Shown: positions 34,472-43,360, counted from the first letter of the stretch. The stretch: DNA of 64,000 bases from JAFDVL01 sp964631865 (GCA_964631865.1 CAZWAK010000011.1:1-64000), one strand, 5' to 3'. A program made the numbers and translations. The notes: a model not told the origin generated them from the letters alone.

Positions 34472-36040
34472 TCAGATTTCGGCTTCGGCCAGGTCGCCCA
34501 AATCTTCTCCTTCACGCATCTCCTGCGTCTTGTGTTGTGGTTTGGCCTGCATCAAACGTTGTTGTGGAATCGTTGCCAGTACGCCTTGCCCGGTCAAGGC
34601 TTCGAGTTCGCGCGCGGTCAGCACAGTGTCCCGGTAAATTTCTGCGCCGACCGCGCTCGCCAGGCTGAAAAAGCTCGCCAAAAAGACCCCGATAGCGAGC
34701 GTCAGCAGGCGATTGGGAGAACTGGGTAAAGCGGATTTCGTGGGGGCTTCGGCTAAGGAAACGTTGGTGATCTTGCGTTGATCCAGCGCATCGGCAATCA
34801 AGGCCTCGTCGCGTTTGCGCGTGTAGAGTTGATAATTTTCGACCAGCGTTTTCACGTGTCGCGCGAGTTCGCTGTGCGCGTTGGTGCCGTTATCTAACTT
34901 GACGAGCAAGGCTTCGTACTGTCGCACTTGTTGCGTGAGCGTCGCGCGTTTCGCTTGCAAGCCAGCCTGCTCAAGTTTGGCTCGTTCCAACTCGCTGATT
35001 AAGTTTTGGCGCACCGGATTCAAGTCCGAAGATTGCTCGATGGCGGTGTGCTTGCGCGCGGTTTCCAAAGCGGCGGATGTGTCTTTGATTTGTTGCTCGA
35101 TTTCCTGCACGAGACGATCTGTCGGCTGAAAGCGTGTGAGCAGTTGCGTGCGCCGATTTTGCAATTCGACCAGCATCGTGCTGAGCCGTTCGACCGATTG
35201 TTGATACGGCAGCACGCGATTGAGCGTGACGATGCGCGGTGGCTGTTTGACGAGTTCGCGCGCGCTGGCCTCAATACGCCTGGTGGTTTCACTCAGCGCG
35301 GTTTCTGTCGTCAGCAAGGCCGCGCGCGCTTCGATCATTTTGCTCAGGTTCAAATCTTTTTCCTCTTCCAGTGAGACGACGTTCAATTTCTGCTGATGCC
35401 GACTCAACTCGGCTTCGGCGGCGCGCAATTGTTGTTCGTATTGACGGGCCTGCGTGGCAAAAAATTCGTGTGTGCCGGGCGGGCGATGCACCTGCGAATG
35501 TTTTTCCTGATAGAGCGCGGCCACCCGTTGCAGCACGGCGTGGGCGTGTTCCGGCGTGCTGGCGCTGTAGCTGACTTCGATCAAATTCGATTTTTTGATC
35601 GGTGCCACGAGGAGCGTTTTTTCCAGCCGCCGAAGCGCTTTTTCTTCCAGGATGGCTGGGCTGTCGTTCCGACTGAAGCGCGACCGCTCGGCGTTGGCCA
35701 GATGGTGGTCGCGCACGACCTGTTGCAACAGATCACGGCTCAGCAGCAACTGGATTTCCGAATGGACGTCGGCTTCGGTGATTTCTGCGGGCGCGGAATC
35801 CAACGGGCCGTTGGTGCGTTCCGGCGTGACGGGCGCGTCCACCCGTGTGTTGCGCACGAGGATTTTCAGGCGCGATTCGTATTTGTCCGGCAGCAAAAAA
35901 GCAACTGCGCCGACCAGGCTAACGATCAACAGAAATAGCGACAGAATCAGGCGCTGGCGGCGAAACAACACCGTGACAACGTCGCGCAGCGAGAGACTCA
36001 GGGCATTCTCTTCCTTTGGCATAACAAGTTCGATCCTCAT
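34472..36040 (-). CDS. Polysaccharide chain-length/co-polymerase protein (Wzz/GumC-like)
   Basis: 522 residues from the ATG at 36038-36040. Wzz domain: the N-terminal helix after RRQRLILSLFLLIVSLVGAV, then FLLPDKYESRLKILVRN. A long periplasmic coiled coil follows (residues about 180-430; for example ATQARQYEQQLRAAEAELSR). The second transmembrane helix is LLTLAIGVFLASFFSLASAV near the C-terminus. No kinase domain is fused; the separate gene at 33858 takes that place. This is the first gene of the operon and controls chain length and export. It is preceded by the bipartite motif and a repeat-rich leader. Confidence 0.88.
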   Translation of the reverse strand: MRIELVMPKEENALSLSLRDVVTVLFRRQRLILSLFLLIVSLVGAVAFLLPDKYESRLKILVRNTRVDAPVTPERTNGPLDSAPAEITEADVHSEIQLLLSRDLLQQVVRDHHLANAERSRFSRNDSPAILEEKALRRLEKTLLVAPIKKSNLIEVSYSASTPEHAHAVLQRVAALYQEKHSQVHRPPGTHEFFATQARQYEQQLRAAEAELSRHQQKLNVVSLEEEKDLNLSKMIEARAALLTTETALSETTRRIEASARELVKQPPRIVTLNRVLPYQQSVERLSTMLVELQNRRTQLLTRFQPTDRLVQEIEQQIKDTSAALETARKHTAIEQSSDLNPVRQNLISELERAKLEQAGLQAKRATLTQQVRQYEALLVKLDNGTNAHSELARHVKTLVENYQLYTRKRDEALIADALDQRKITNVSLAEAPTKSALPSSPNRLLTLAIGVFLASFFSLASAVGAEIYRDTVLTARELEALTGQGVLATIPQQRLMQAKPQHKTQEMREGEDLGDLAEAEI

Positions 36041-36075
36041 GTTTACTCGAGTCGGTTTTTGCCGGACTCGCTTAG

Positions 36076-36103
36076 TGGGTGAGGAAGAAGGCCGGGAAAA
36101 TAC
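36076..36103 (-). promoter_or_regulatory. Bipartite motif GTATTTTCC-N13-CACCCA before the exopolysaccharide operon
   Basis: On the minus strand GTATTTTCC (36095-36103), preceded by ACAT, is followed after 13 bp by CACCCA (36076-36081), 35 bp before the ATG of the chain-length gene. CACTAA also occurs at 36072-36077. This is the best candidate for the operon promoter. Confidence 0.55.
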
Positions 36104-36154
36104 ATGTGTCGAAAAATTTGATGTAGTGATAACAAGAATTTTAAGAATTACTTC

Positions 36155-36282
36155 TAAGCACCTCGGCAAAAGTTTTGAGGTGTAACGCGATTTGGTAAAT
36201 CGCGTGCGTTCTAAGGCGCAGCCCCGCGATTTACCAAATCGCGTTACGCCATTCTCCCGCAAAATTTTTGCCGAGGTGCTTA
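36155..36282. mobile_element. 128-bp MITE-like inverted-repeat element
   Basis: Terminal inverted repeats of 23 bp (36155-36177 and 36260-36282) match at 22 of 23 positions and begin TAAGCACCTCGGCAAAA. Nested inside is a perfect 23-bp inverted pair (36182-36204 and 36225-36247), each arm of which is a palindrome, CGCGATTT-GGT-AAATCGCG. There is no coding capacity. Either a non-autonomous element or a large cruciform. Confidence 0.6.
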
Positions 36283-36352
36283 TGTGGCGCGCTTTGGCAA
36301 ATCGCGTTACGCCTTAGAGAATGTAGCGCGCTTTGGCAAATCGCGTTACGCC
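36283..36352 (+). repeat. Dispersed palindromic repeat, copies B and C
   Basis: Two 31-bp copies at 36283-36313 and 36322-36352, in direct orientation with a 39-bp period, differ at one base. The core TTTGGCAAATCGCGTTACG is shared with the copy at 5591-5620 and related to the palindromes inside the MITE-like element next to it. Confidence 0.8.
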
Positions 36353-36555
36353 GCAGGTTCGTTGTGGCTGAGCGTCGGCGCGAACAACTTCATTGATCTC
36401 AAACTCATTGCGAATCGCTGGCTAAGCGGTGACTGGCTTAGTGGCAATGTCGGCGACGTTCCAACTGTCACGATGGTTAGCAGAAATCCAGCACGATTCC
36501 TCCACATTTCTCGCTTTTAATCCCCCTGCCCAGAACAGACTTCTCAGGAGTTTTT

Positions 36556-38658
36556 ATGCCGATCAAAAAAATCTTCTCGTTTTCCCTCGCAGCGGTTTTA
36601 AGCTTGCCGCTCACGGTGCTGAATCTCGCGGCCCAGTCGCCGACGCGCAAGCCCGTGCGCTCAGCCACCAAAGCCCAGAAGCCGAAGCTCGCGCCGGATT
36701 TGGAAGAGCTATTGAGGCAGGACGACGCGGATGAAGCGACGCGGCAAGACCAGACGCGGGCGGAAGTTCGCCCGGAACAGCCCTTGACCGAACGGCCTGA
36801 AGAGCGTGAAGAAGAAAGCGAAAACGAAACCCTGCCCAGCATCATTAACGGAACGCCACTCCCCTCGGCAGAGGTCAGTGCCGAAGAAAAACAAAGTTTC
36901 ATCGTGCAGGTCGAACGCGGCACGCCGCAGGTGGTGCTGGAAGAAAAGCTCGCGTTCTTGGGCGGTCGCATCAAGCAGCAGTATCAGGGGATGGGGTTGC
37001 TGACGATTGAAGCCCCGCGCACGGCCATTCGGCAATTGGCCGCGCAGGGCAGCATCGCTTACGTCAGCCCGGATCGCCCGGTTGCGGCCAGCGGACATCT
37101 CGAAACGACGACGGGCGCGACGCTCGCGCGCACTTTGGCGGGCGACCTGACGCTCAATGGGGCCGGGATCGGTATTGCCGTTTTGGACAGCGGGGTGGAT
37201 GAAAATCATTTCCTGGTCAAAGAGGATCACGATCACCCGAGCGTGGTTTCCTACAAGAATTTTAGTGGCAGCGGGGACGCGGACAAGGATCGCTATGGGC
37301 ATGGAACCCACGTGGCGGCGCTCGTCAATGGCAGTATCCGCTTCCAGGCGGGAGCCTACGCGGGCGTTGCGCCGGGGGCCAAATTGATTAACGTGAAGGT
37401 GCTGAACGACAATGGCGTCGGGACGGTCAGCAATCTGATCGCGGCGATTGATTGGGTGATTGCGAACCGAGACGCCAACGATTACAACATCCGCGTCATC
37501 AACCTGAGTCTCGGCGCGCAAGCGAAAGACAGCTATGTCAACGATCCGCTTTGTCGGGCGGCGCGACGCGCCGTGAATGCCGGCCTCGTCGTGGTGGCTT
37601 CGGCAGGGAATCGCGGCAAGGATGCTGCTGGGAATAAAGTGTATGGCAGCATCAATTCGCCGGGCATAGACCCGTCGGTGCTGACCGTCGGCGCGGCCAA
37701 CACCTTCGGCACGGACGTGCGTTCGGATGACGGGGTCGCCAGTTACAGTTCGCGCGGGCCCACGCGCGGCTACGTGACGGTAAACGGCCTGCGGAAATAT
37801 GACAATCTCATCAAACCTGATCTCGTCGCGCCGGGCAACCGGGTCATCAGCGCCTCGTCGGCGAACCCCGATCAGGCGCTACAAAAGAAGAACAATCTGG
37901 TCGTGCGCTATCCCTGGCTAGAGACGAGAAGCGTCAACAATCTTGAGGAGCGGTTGATGTATCTGAGCGGGACTTCCATGTCTGCGCCAGTAGTCAGCGG
38001 CGCGGTCGCGCTCATGTTGCAGGCGAATCCGAGCCTGACGCCGAATTTAGCGAAGGCGATTTTGATGTATACAGCACAACCGTTACAGGGCTTCAATATG
38101 CTCGAACAGGGCGCTGGTTTGCTCAATGTCGAAGGCGCAGTGCGGTTGGCGCGACTGGTCAAACCCGCGTTGCCCACGACAGTCGGAGCCAGCCTCTTAA
38201 ACGGTTCTCTGCCCAATCCGCAAAGCACGATTGCGGGGCAAGTCTGCACTTGGGCACAAGGGGTCATTACCAACTGGGGGTTCCTCACCGGCACGGCGCT
38301 GATGACAGAGTGGCAAAGCGTGTATGGGACAGGCGTTGCGCTGGCCGATGCGACGATCTTCGCGAACGGAGCTTTCGTCAAAGCCATTGGTAGAACTTCC
38401 AGCAGCGTCGGCTTATACTCCGGCGCGGTCAGCGTGACCACCAGCGGCGTGGCGTTGGCCGATGGCGTGGCGTTGGCCGATGGCGTGGCGTTAGCTGATG
38501 GCGTGGCGTTAGCCGATGGCGTTGCGCTGGCCGATGGAATGTTGCTGTCGGACGGCATGCTGATGTCGGACGGGATGTTGCTGTCAGATGGAACGGTAAA
38601 CGGCAGCTCCGCCTTTTGGGGGGATGATACGGCCTGTATGCAGCCCGTGCTTTGGTAA
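36556..38658 (+). CDS. Secreted subtilisin-like (S8) protease with hexapeptide-repeat tail
   Basis: 700 residues. A signal peptide ends near LNLAAQ. A propeptide-like stretch of about 170 residues is rich in Glu and Arg and includes an inhibitor-I9-like part (SFIVQVERGTPQVVLEEKLA). The S8 catalytic triad is Asp211 (AVLDSGVD), His249 (HGTHVAAL) and Ser474 (SGTSMSAPVVSGA), with the oxyanion Asn in SAGNRG. The C-terminal tail after about residue 630 is a run of GVALAD- and GMLLSD-type hexapeptides. Probably a secreted or surface degradative protease. It is unlinked in strand to the subtilase at 43888. RBS: CAGGAGTTTTT before ATG. Confidence 0.92.
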   Translation: MPIKKIFSFSLAAVLSLPLTVLNLAAQSPTRKPVRSATKAQKPKLAPDLEELLRQDDADEATRQDQTRAEVRPEQPLTERPEEREEESENETLPSIINGTPLPSAEVSAEEKQSFIVQVERGTPQVVLEEKLAFLGGRIKQQYQGMGLLTIEAPRTAIRQLAAQGSIAYVSPDRPVAASGHLETTTGATLARTLAGDLTLNGAGIGIAVLDSGVDENHFLVKEDHDHPSVVSYKNFSGSGDADKDRYGHGTHVAALVNGSIRFQAGAYAGVAPGAKLINVKVLNDNGVGTVSNLIAAIDWVIANRDANDYNIRVINLSLGAQAKDSYVNDPLCRAARRAVNAGLVVVASAGNRGKDAAGNKVYGSINSPGIDPSVLTVGAANTFGTDVRSDDGVASYSSRGPTRGYVTVNGLRKYDNLIKPDLVAPGNRVISASSANPDQALQKKNNLVVRYPWLETRSVNNLEERLMYLSGTSMSAPVVSGAVALMLQANPSLTPNLAKAILMYTAQPLQGFNMLEQGAGLLNVEGAVRLARLVKPALPTTVGASLLNGSLPNPQSTIAGQVCTWAQGVITNWGFLTGTALMTEWQSVYGTGVALADATIFANGAFVKAIGRTSSSVGLYSGAVSVTTSGVALADGVALADGVALADGVALADGVALADGMLLSDGMLMSDGMLLSDGTVNGSSAFWGDDTACMQPVLW
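38446..38589 (+). repeat. 18-bp tandem repeat encoding GVALAD/GMLLSD hexapeptides
   Basis: Eight in-frame 18-bp units: five encode GVALAD and three GM(L/L/M)LSD variants. The GVALAD units differ only at synonymous positions. They form residues 631-678 of the protease. The repeats predict beta-turn-rich structure, perhaps a cell-surface or export stalk. Confidence 0.85.
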
Positions 38659-38714
38659 GCTGCTGCGCCAGACCTGCGTCGTGCTGCCGAGTCGTGGAGC
38701 AAGGGGGGAGGGCT

Positions 38715-39386
38715 TCACTTGAGAGAAATTTCAAAATCTATGCCCACCCCGTGAAAATTGCCGCTGCGTCTGTCGGTCTGGCGCAGATAAAAAACTTCTG
38801 CTTCGACTTGTTCATTGACTTGCCAGTTCACACCCGCGCGGAAGCGATTGCGCGTCCACGCGCGGCGACGCCCGTCGTAATACACGTCGTCGCGCGCAAA
38901 CAGGCTGAGCGCCCCTTCACGCCAGGACAACGGGTAATCCACGCGCAAGCGTTGAATGAAGCGCGTGGCGTCGCCGGTACGACGCAACCGTCGCTCAATC
39001 AGATTCGAGTCGGTCACACGAAAGCGACCGAGCGGAAAGCTCACGATGGTGTCGAAGGCAAAGCGATTTTCGTTCTCGCTCCTGCCGTTGAAAAACTGTG
39101 ACGACAGGAACCGATAGCGCGGGACGAAAGTTAAGAACTTCGTCACGCGCCACGAATACGCGACTCCGATTTCGCCGCGCCCGCGCCCGCGCTCCGGCCA
39201 TTGGCTGGTGCGCATTTTCGCGCCTGTGATCAACCGCAGGTTTTTTCGCAACGGCAACGAGAATTCGATTTCGGAGCGAAACTGAAAGTCCTTGTTGGTC
39301 TCTGCCTCGCGTTCCTGCGCGGTGACGCAAACACTGGCGACCAACAGCACAACCACGATGCGCGCGAGGGGGAATCCGCGTTTCAT
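38715..39386 (-). CDS. DUF2490-like outer-membrane protein
   Basis: 223 residues. Signal peptide MKRGFPLARIVVVLLVASVC then AQEREAETN. The rest is dominated by alternating polar/hydrophobic strands ending in aromatic residues (RYRFLSSQFF, RFRAGVNWQV, VFYLRQT, VGIDFEISLK), as in small beta-barrels of the DUF2490 family. The start overlaps the stop of the SLC13 transporter by 4 bp. It could act as an outer-membrane pore or sensor for the same substrate, by inference from the operon. Confidence 0.72.
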   Translation of the reverse strand: MKRGFPLARIVVVLLVASVCVTAQEREAETNKDFQFRSEIEFSLPLRKNLRLITGAKMRTSQWPERGRGRGEIGVAYSWRVTKFLTFVPRYRFLSSQFFNGRSENENRFAFDTIVSFPLGRFRVTDSNLIERRLRRTGDATRFIQRLRVDYPLSWREGALSLFARDDVYYDGRRRAWTRNRFRAGVNWQVNEQVEAEVFYLRQTDRRSGNFHGVGIDFEISLK

Positions 39387-40864
39387 ATTGTCCTCAAGGC
39401 CAGCCCGATCCAGCGCCAGTAGCCGTAATAAAACACGAGCACGAGCGCCAGATGCGCCAGCAGCAACACCGCGCTCAGCCGCAGCAGATCGGCGGGCTGG
39501 TACGTTTCGGTTTCTAGTTCCTGAAACATCAGCAACGCTTTGCTGCTGACCGGAAACGTCAGGCAATAATTCATCCCGACCGTGCCAATGAACATCACGG
39601 CGACCGGATTCAGTTGCAGCGTGCTGGCGAGATAGAGCAGCGGCGGCACGAGCGCGGCAGCGCGTGCCGTGTGCGAAGTCATGTAAATGTGCGACGTGAG
39701 CGAAAGCATCGCCAGCAGGAGCAACAGCCACAACGACGATTGCGTTTGTGCAATGCCGCTGGCGGTGAACAACTGCTCGATGATCCATTGCGCCGCGCGG
39801 GTTTCAATCAACGCCTGACCGAGTACCAACGCCGCGCCCACAAAGAGCACCAGATTCCACGAGATGGCATTCATTGCATCTTTCCACTTCATCACACCGA
39901 CACCGGGCAGCGTCAGCAGCAGCGCACCGAAGATGCTCACGGTGGCGATCTCATAGCCGTGCCAATGTTCAGTCGCCCACAGCGTCACCATCAGCACCGT
40001 CACGCCGAGCGTCATCCACTCCGCGCGGGAAAATTTCCGGCGCTCGGCGCGTTGCACGGCAATCGGACGTTGCCGCGTTTCTCGATCCAGAAACAGCCAC
40101 AGCACTGCCTGACACGAGATAAATCCTGCGACGATGCCGAACGGCAAGCCATACAGCGTCCACTCGGCAAACGAAATGCTGCGCCCCGCAAGCTGTCGCA
40201 ACAGATCGTTGGCAACGAGATGCGAACCCGCGCCCACCAGCGTCGAGATCGTCGCCACAAGGATGACGGTCGGAATGAGCAAGGCGAGAGCGCGCGTGAT
40301 GCGGCGATCATTGGCTGCGCCCGACAGACTATGAAAAACCGGCAGCGCCACCGCCGCGCGTCCCGACGTGGAGGGAATCAAAAACGTGAGCGGAATGAGC
40401 GCCGCCGTGAGCAGCCAGCAGACCTGTCGCACGTTGCGCGCGCGCGCCACGATCAGTTCCGTCAGACGCGCGGCGAGTCCTGTTTGCTGTACTGCGCCGC
40501 CGAGGATGAACGCGCCGATCATCAGCCACACGACATCCGCAGCCAGCGCCTGGAACAGTCGCTCTTGCGGGCTGCCGCCAGCCAGCACCAACAACAGCGT
40601 CGCGCCCAAAGCCACATACGCGGCATTGAGGTTGGTCGTTGACCAGAAGATCACCGCACACGCGAAAGCAAACAGCGCCACGCGAGCCGCAGGCGGTAAC
40701 GTCGCCGGTAACGTTACGCCTGCGCCCGCTGCCAGCAGCAACAACAACGGCAACGCTACGCCCACCACACGAGAAAGGCTGCGTTCGTGTGCCGTTGTTT
40801 GTTGTTTGCTTTGCGTTTTGTCAGATGACCATAAATTCGGCGGTGCGAATTTGCCTATGCCCAT
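39383..40864 (-). CDS. SLC13/DASS family anion or dicarboxylate transporter
   Basis: 493 residues with about 12 hydrophobic segments. DASS pattern: VWLMIGAFILGGAVQQTGLA, FLIPSTSGRAAVALP, STLVGAGSHLVANDLL and, in the second half, NLVLFVGAALVLGQAL and FTSHIYMTSH-like SLTSHIYMTSHTARAAALVPP. The two SNT-type motifs are changed to STSG and SHTA-like forms. The family imports carboxylates, sulfate or phosphate with Na+. It overlaps the glycerate kinase gene by 10 bp and the DUF2490 gene by 4 bp, so the substrate may be glycerate or a related organic acid. Confidence 0.87.
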   Translation of the reverse strand: MGIGKFAPPNLWSSDKTQSKQQTTAHERSLSRVVGVALPLLLLLAAGAGVTLPATLPPAARVALFAFACAVIFWSTTNLNAAYVALGATLLLVLAGGSPQERLFQALAADVVWLMIGAFILGGAVQQTGLAARLTELIVARARNVRQVCWLLTAALIPLTFLIPSTSGRAAVALPVFHSLSGAANDRRITRALALLIPTVILVATISTLVGAGSHLVANDLLRQLAGRSISFAEWTLYGLPFGIVAGFISCQAVLWLFLDRETRQRPIAVQRAERRKFSRAEWMTLGVTVLMVTLWATEHWHGYEIATVSIFGALLLTLPGVGVMKWKDAMNAISWNLVLFVGAALVLGQALIETRAAQWIIEQLFTASGIAQTQSSLWLLLLLAMLSLTSHIYMTSHTARAAALVPPLLYLASTLQLNPVAVMFIGTVGMNYCLTFPVSSKALLMFQELETETYQPADLLRLSAVLLLAHLALVLVFYYGYWRWIGLALRTI

Positions 40865-42060
40865 CTGACCGCCCTCCGTTGTGGCAAGCCACGACGAGTG
40901 TGCTCAGACAACCGAGCCACGACATTGATCGTGCGCATCACGTTCTCGGCGCATTCGGCCAGCAGACGATGCGCGTCGCGGATGGCCTCCTCAAGCGTGC
41001 TGGGGTGATCGAGAATGCTGAACATCGCGTCAATGCCGTGTTCGTAATTGACTGCCGCGCCCTGCCCAATCGTCCCGGCCAACGCGATGACCGGCACGTT
41101 GTAGCGTTTGGCACGATGGCCGACTTCGGCGGGAATCTTGCCGCGCGGCGTTTGATAATCAATGCCGCCCTCTGCCGTGAACACCAGATCGGCGCGCGCC
41201 AGTGCCTTGTCCACGTCCAGATATTGCATCACGATTTCGTACCGCTGATGCAGCGTTGCGCCCAGCAATGCGACCAGTCCCGCACCCGTTCCGCCCGAAG
41301 CGCCGCCGCCCGGCATCGTGTACACATCCAACCCCAGATCGCGCTCAATCACAGCAGCATAGTGATCCAGCGCCGCTGCCATCTGCTCAACGGTTTCCGG
41401 CGCTGCGCCTTTTTGCGGCCCGAAGACACGCGCAACGCCGTTCGCTCCGCACAGCACGTTGTGGATGTTGCAGGCAACATCCATCGGCACAAAATTGAGA
41501 CGTGGATCGCGCTCGCTCACATCAATGCGCGCCAACTCCGCCAGCGCCGCGCCGCCGCGCCCAATTTCAGAGCCATCCGCCTTGAGCAGCCGCACGCCCA
41601 AGGCCTGCGCCATTCCTGCGCCGCCGTCGTTCGTGCCGGAGTCGCCACAACCGACCAGAATGCGTTCCGCACCCGCGTCAAGCGCGGCTTTGATCAATTC
41701 GCCCACGCCATACGTCGTCGTCAGCAGCGGATTACGTTTGTCCTTCGGCACGAGCCGCAGCCCTGCCGCCGCCGCTAATTCCAGCACGGCGGTGCGCGGC
41801 CCTTTGCCGCCGAGCAAGGCGAAATGCGCGTCTACGGGTTCGCCGACCGGCCCCGTCACACGCACCTGCCGCAGTTTGCCGTGTGTCACGCGCGCAAGGG
41901 TTGCCGAAAACCCCTCGCCGCCGTCCACGAGCGGAATTTGAATAATTTCAGCCTCCGGGCTGGCGCGACGAATGCCTTCCGCAATCGCCGCCGCCGCTTC
42001 TTCGGCATCGAGACTTTCTTTGAATCCTGAAGGTGCCACTACCATTCTGAGCGTAGTCAT
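40855..42060 (-). CDS. Glycerate kinase, type 1 (GlxK/GarK)
   Basis: 401 residues. Starts with APSGFKESLDAEEAAAAIAEG, then VDGGEGF, GDSGTNDGGAGMAQALG and TMPGGGASGGTGAGLVALLG, then LVFTAEGGIDYQTPRGKIP, all hallmarks of the type 1 glycerate kinase family. The reaction is ATP plus glycerate to 2- or 3-phosphoglycerate. The C-terminal about 20 residues (LSEHTRRGLPQRRAVRWA) are basic and less typical. It is first in an overlapping operon with an SLC13 transporter and a DUF2490 protein, consistent with uptake and use of glycerate. Confidence 0.9.
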   Translation of the reverse strand: MTTLRMVVAPSGFKESLDAEEAAAAIAEGIRRASPEAEIIQIPLVDGGEGFSATLARVTHGKLRQVRVTGPVGEPVDAHFALLGGKGPRTAVLELAAAAGLRLVPKDKRNPLLTTTYGVGELIKAALDAGAERILVGCGDSGTNDGGAGMAQALGVRLLKADGSEIGRGGAALAELARIDVSERDPRLNFVPMDVACNIHNVLCGANGVARVFGPQKGAAPETVEQMAAALDHYAAVIERDLGLDVYTMPGGGASGGTGAGLVALLGATLHQRYEIVMQYLDVDKALARADLVFTAEGGIDYQTPRGKIPAEVGHRAKRYNVPVIALAGTIGQGAAVNYEHGIDAMFSILDHPSTLEEAIRDAHRLLAECAENVMRTINVVARLSEHTRRGLPQRRAVRWA

Positions 42061-42126
42061 AAGTTTTCCTGTGTTGTGCCTGTGTCATTATGTTTATAGG
42101 TCAGATTTTTTCGGTGTAACGCGCCA

Positions 42127-42159
42127 GCAGGCCTGAGCACTAGAGCTGCTCAGGCCTGC
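42127..42159 (-). terminator. Perfect 13-bp hairpin downstream of the secreted protein gene
   Basis: GCAGGCCTGAGCA (42127-42139) pairs perfectly with TGCTCAGGCCTGC (42147-42159) across a 7-nt loop. It lies 58 bp after the stop of the minus-strand gene at 42218 and before glycerate kinase. No clear U-tract. Confidence 0.6.
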
Positions 42160-42217
42160 CACGGCGCATCGGCCCGTTGGACAGCGCGATTGTCCTCCGC
42201 GCCGCGAACGGCTATGC

Positions 42218-43360
42218 CTACGGGAGGCACAGATTCTGAATCGGTGCATTGAAGAGATTGTTGTCCGAGAGGCAAACGCCGCCGACGCCCGTCGCTACCG
42301 TTACGGAAGCAGTTGTCCCGCGACTGTTTTTGACCAGGCTGTTGCCTTGATTGCCAGAGCGCACTTCGACGCCCGTTGCGCCGTCAAGCTGCACGTTGTC
42401 CGCAATCGTTTTGCCGCCCACGCCAGACGTGATGCGCACGGTTGAGGACGTAGTGAAGCGGCTCTGATTGACTTCGATGTTGCCGAACGAAGCCGCCGCC
42501 CCGCCCGACTGCAACGTAATGCTGCCGTTGCCGCCCGCAAAGATGCCATCTTTCACTTTCAATCCAGTATCCGCGCCGGGAAGAATCACCGAAACTCCGG
42601 CAGGGGCGCTGTAAGTGCCCTGACTCATTTCAATGTTCGTCTTCTGACCCGCCCCGGAAACGGAGATCGCACCCGCATTGCTGTTGAGGCTGGCTTCGTC
42701 CAGCTTCAGAATCGAATCGGCTCCGCCCATGCTGATGGAAATGCCGGTTCCCGCCTGAATGTTGGCATCGCCGAGTACCCCAGAAAAATTCGTGCCCGCC
42801 GTGAGGCTGACCGAGCCGGTGGCTTCCAGCCCGTTCGGATTCGTCAGGCCAAAGGGGTTGATGAGTTCGAGTTTGCCCGTTGCGCCAAGCGAGATCGAGA
42901 GGTTTCCTGCGCCCGCCCGCAAACGCGATTGCTTGCTGACGAACTCAGCAAACTCCCCCGTGAGATTGACAGCGATAGAAGGCGCAGTCCAGGGGGCATC
43001 CTCAAATGCGACATTGGTTTTCTCGCTGCTTTGAATGACGAGCGGCCCCGCGAAGTTGACGGCCACCTGCTTGACGCCGAAGCTGGCGTTCGGGCCGATT
43101 TGAATGGTGCATTTGGTGTTGATGTTCTCTGCCGTCGGCAGCGCCGGGCCGAACTCGATCTTGGTCGGCTGCGTGATGTTGACCACATTGCCGGGCGAGG
43201 TCTCGCACGCCTGCTTCAACTGCGCGGACGTGCTGATTTGTGCCGAGACTGCCTGGCTCAGACTTAGGATTGTCACGAAGCCGAGCAGAGAGTAGGTGAC
43301 GAATTGACTTAGTCTCTGTCCGAAAGAAGAAAGAGCCGATGGTTTGCTTAGTGTGTTCAT
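42218..43360 (-). CDS. Secreted beta-helix-like repeat protein
   Basis: 380 residues. A long signal peptide ends near LSQAVSAQ. The mature chain is low in charge and rich in Gly, Asn, Ser and Thr, with short strands such as SISVGGADSI, GSITLQSGGAAAS, SSTVRITSG and NSLVKNSRG, a pattern expected for a right-handed parallel beta-helix or beta-solenoid. Two Cys pairs are present (CETS and CTIQ in the N-terminal part; CLSDNN and NLCLP at the end), so disulfides may cap it. No enzyme motif. It has a ribosome-binding site AAAGGATAAG and is preceded by 527 bp of AT-rich DNA carrying the bipartite motif. Confidence 0.7.
   Translation of the reverse strand: MNTLSKPSALSSFGQRLSQFVTYSLLGFVTILSLSQAVSAQISTSAQLKQACETSPGNVVNITQPTKIEFGPALPTAENINTKCTIQIGPNASFGVKQVAVNFAGPLVIQSSEKTNVAFEDAPWTAPSIAVNLTGEFAEFVSKQSRLRAGAGNLSISLGATGKLELINPFGLTNPNGLEATGSVSLTAGTNFSGVLGDANIQAGTGISISMGGADSILKLDEASLNSNAGAISVSGAGQKTNIEMSQGTYSAPAGVSVILPGADTGLKVKDGIFAGGNGSITLQSGGAAASFGNIEVNQSRFTTSSTVRITSGVGGKTIADNVQLDGATGVEVRSGNQGNSLVKNSRGTTASVTVATGVGGVCLSDNNLFNAPIQNLCLP

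Larger units (their letters stand above)
36041..36555. other. Repeat-rich intergenic region between divergent genes
   Basis: 515 bp without a gene between the exopolysaccharide operon and the plus-strand subtilase. It holds the bipartite motif, a 128-bp MITE-like element, two further palindromic repeats and about 200 bp of unremarkable sequence before the protease. Confidence 0.7.
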
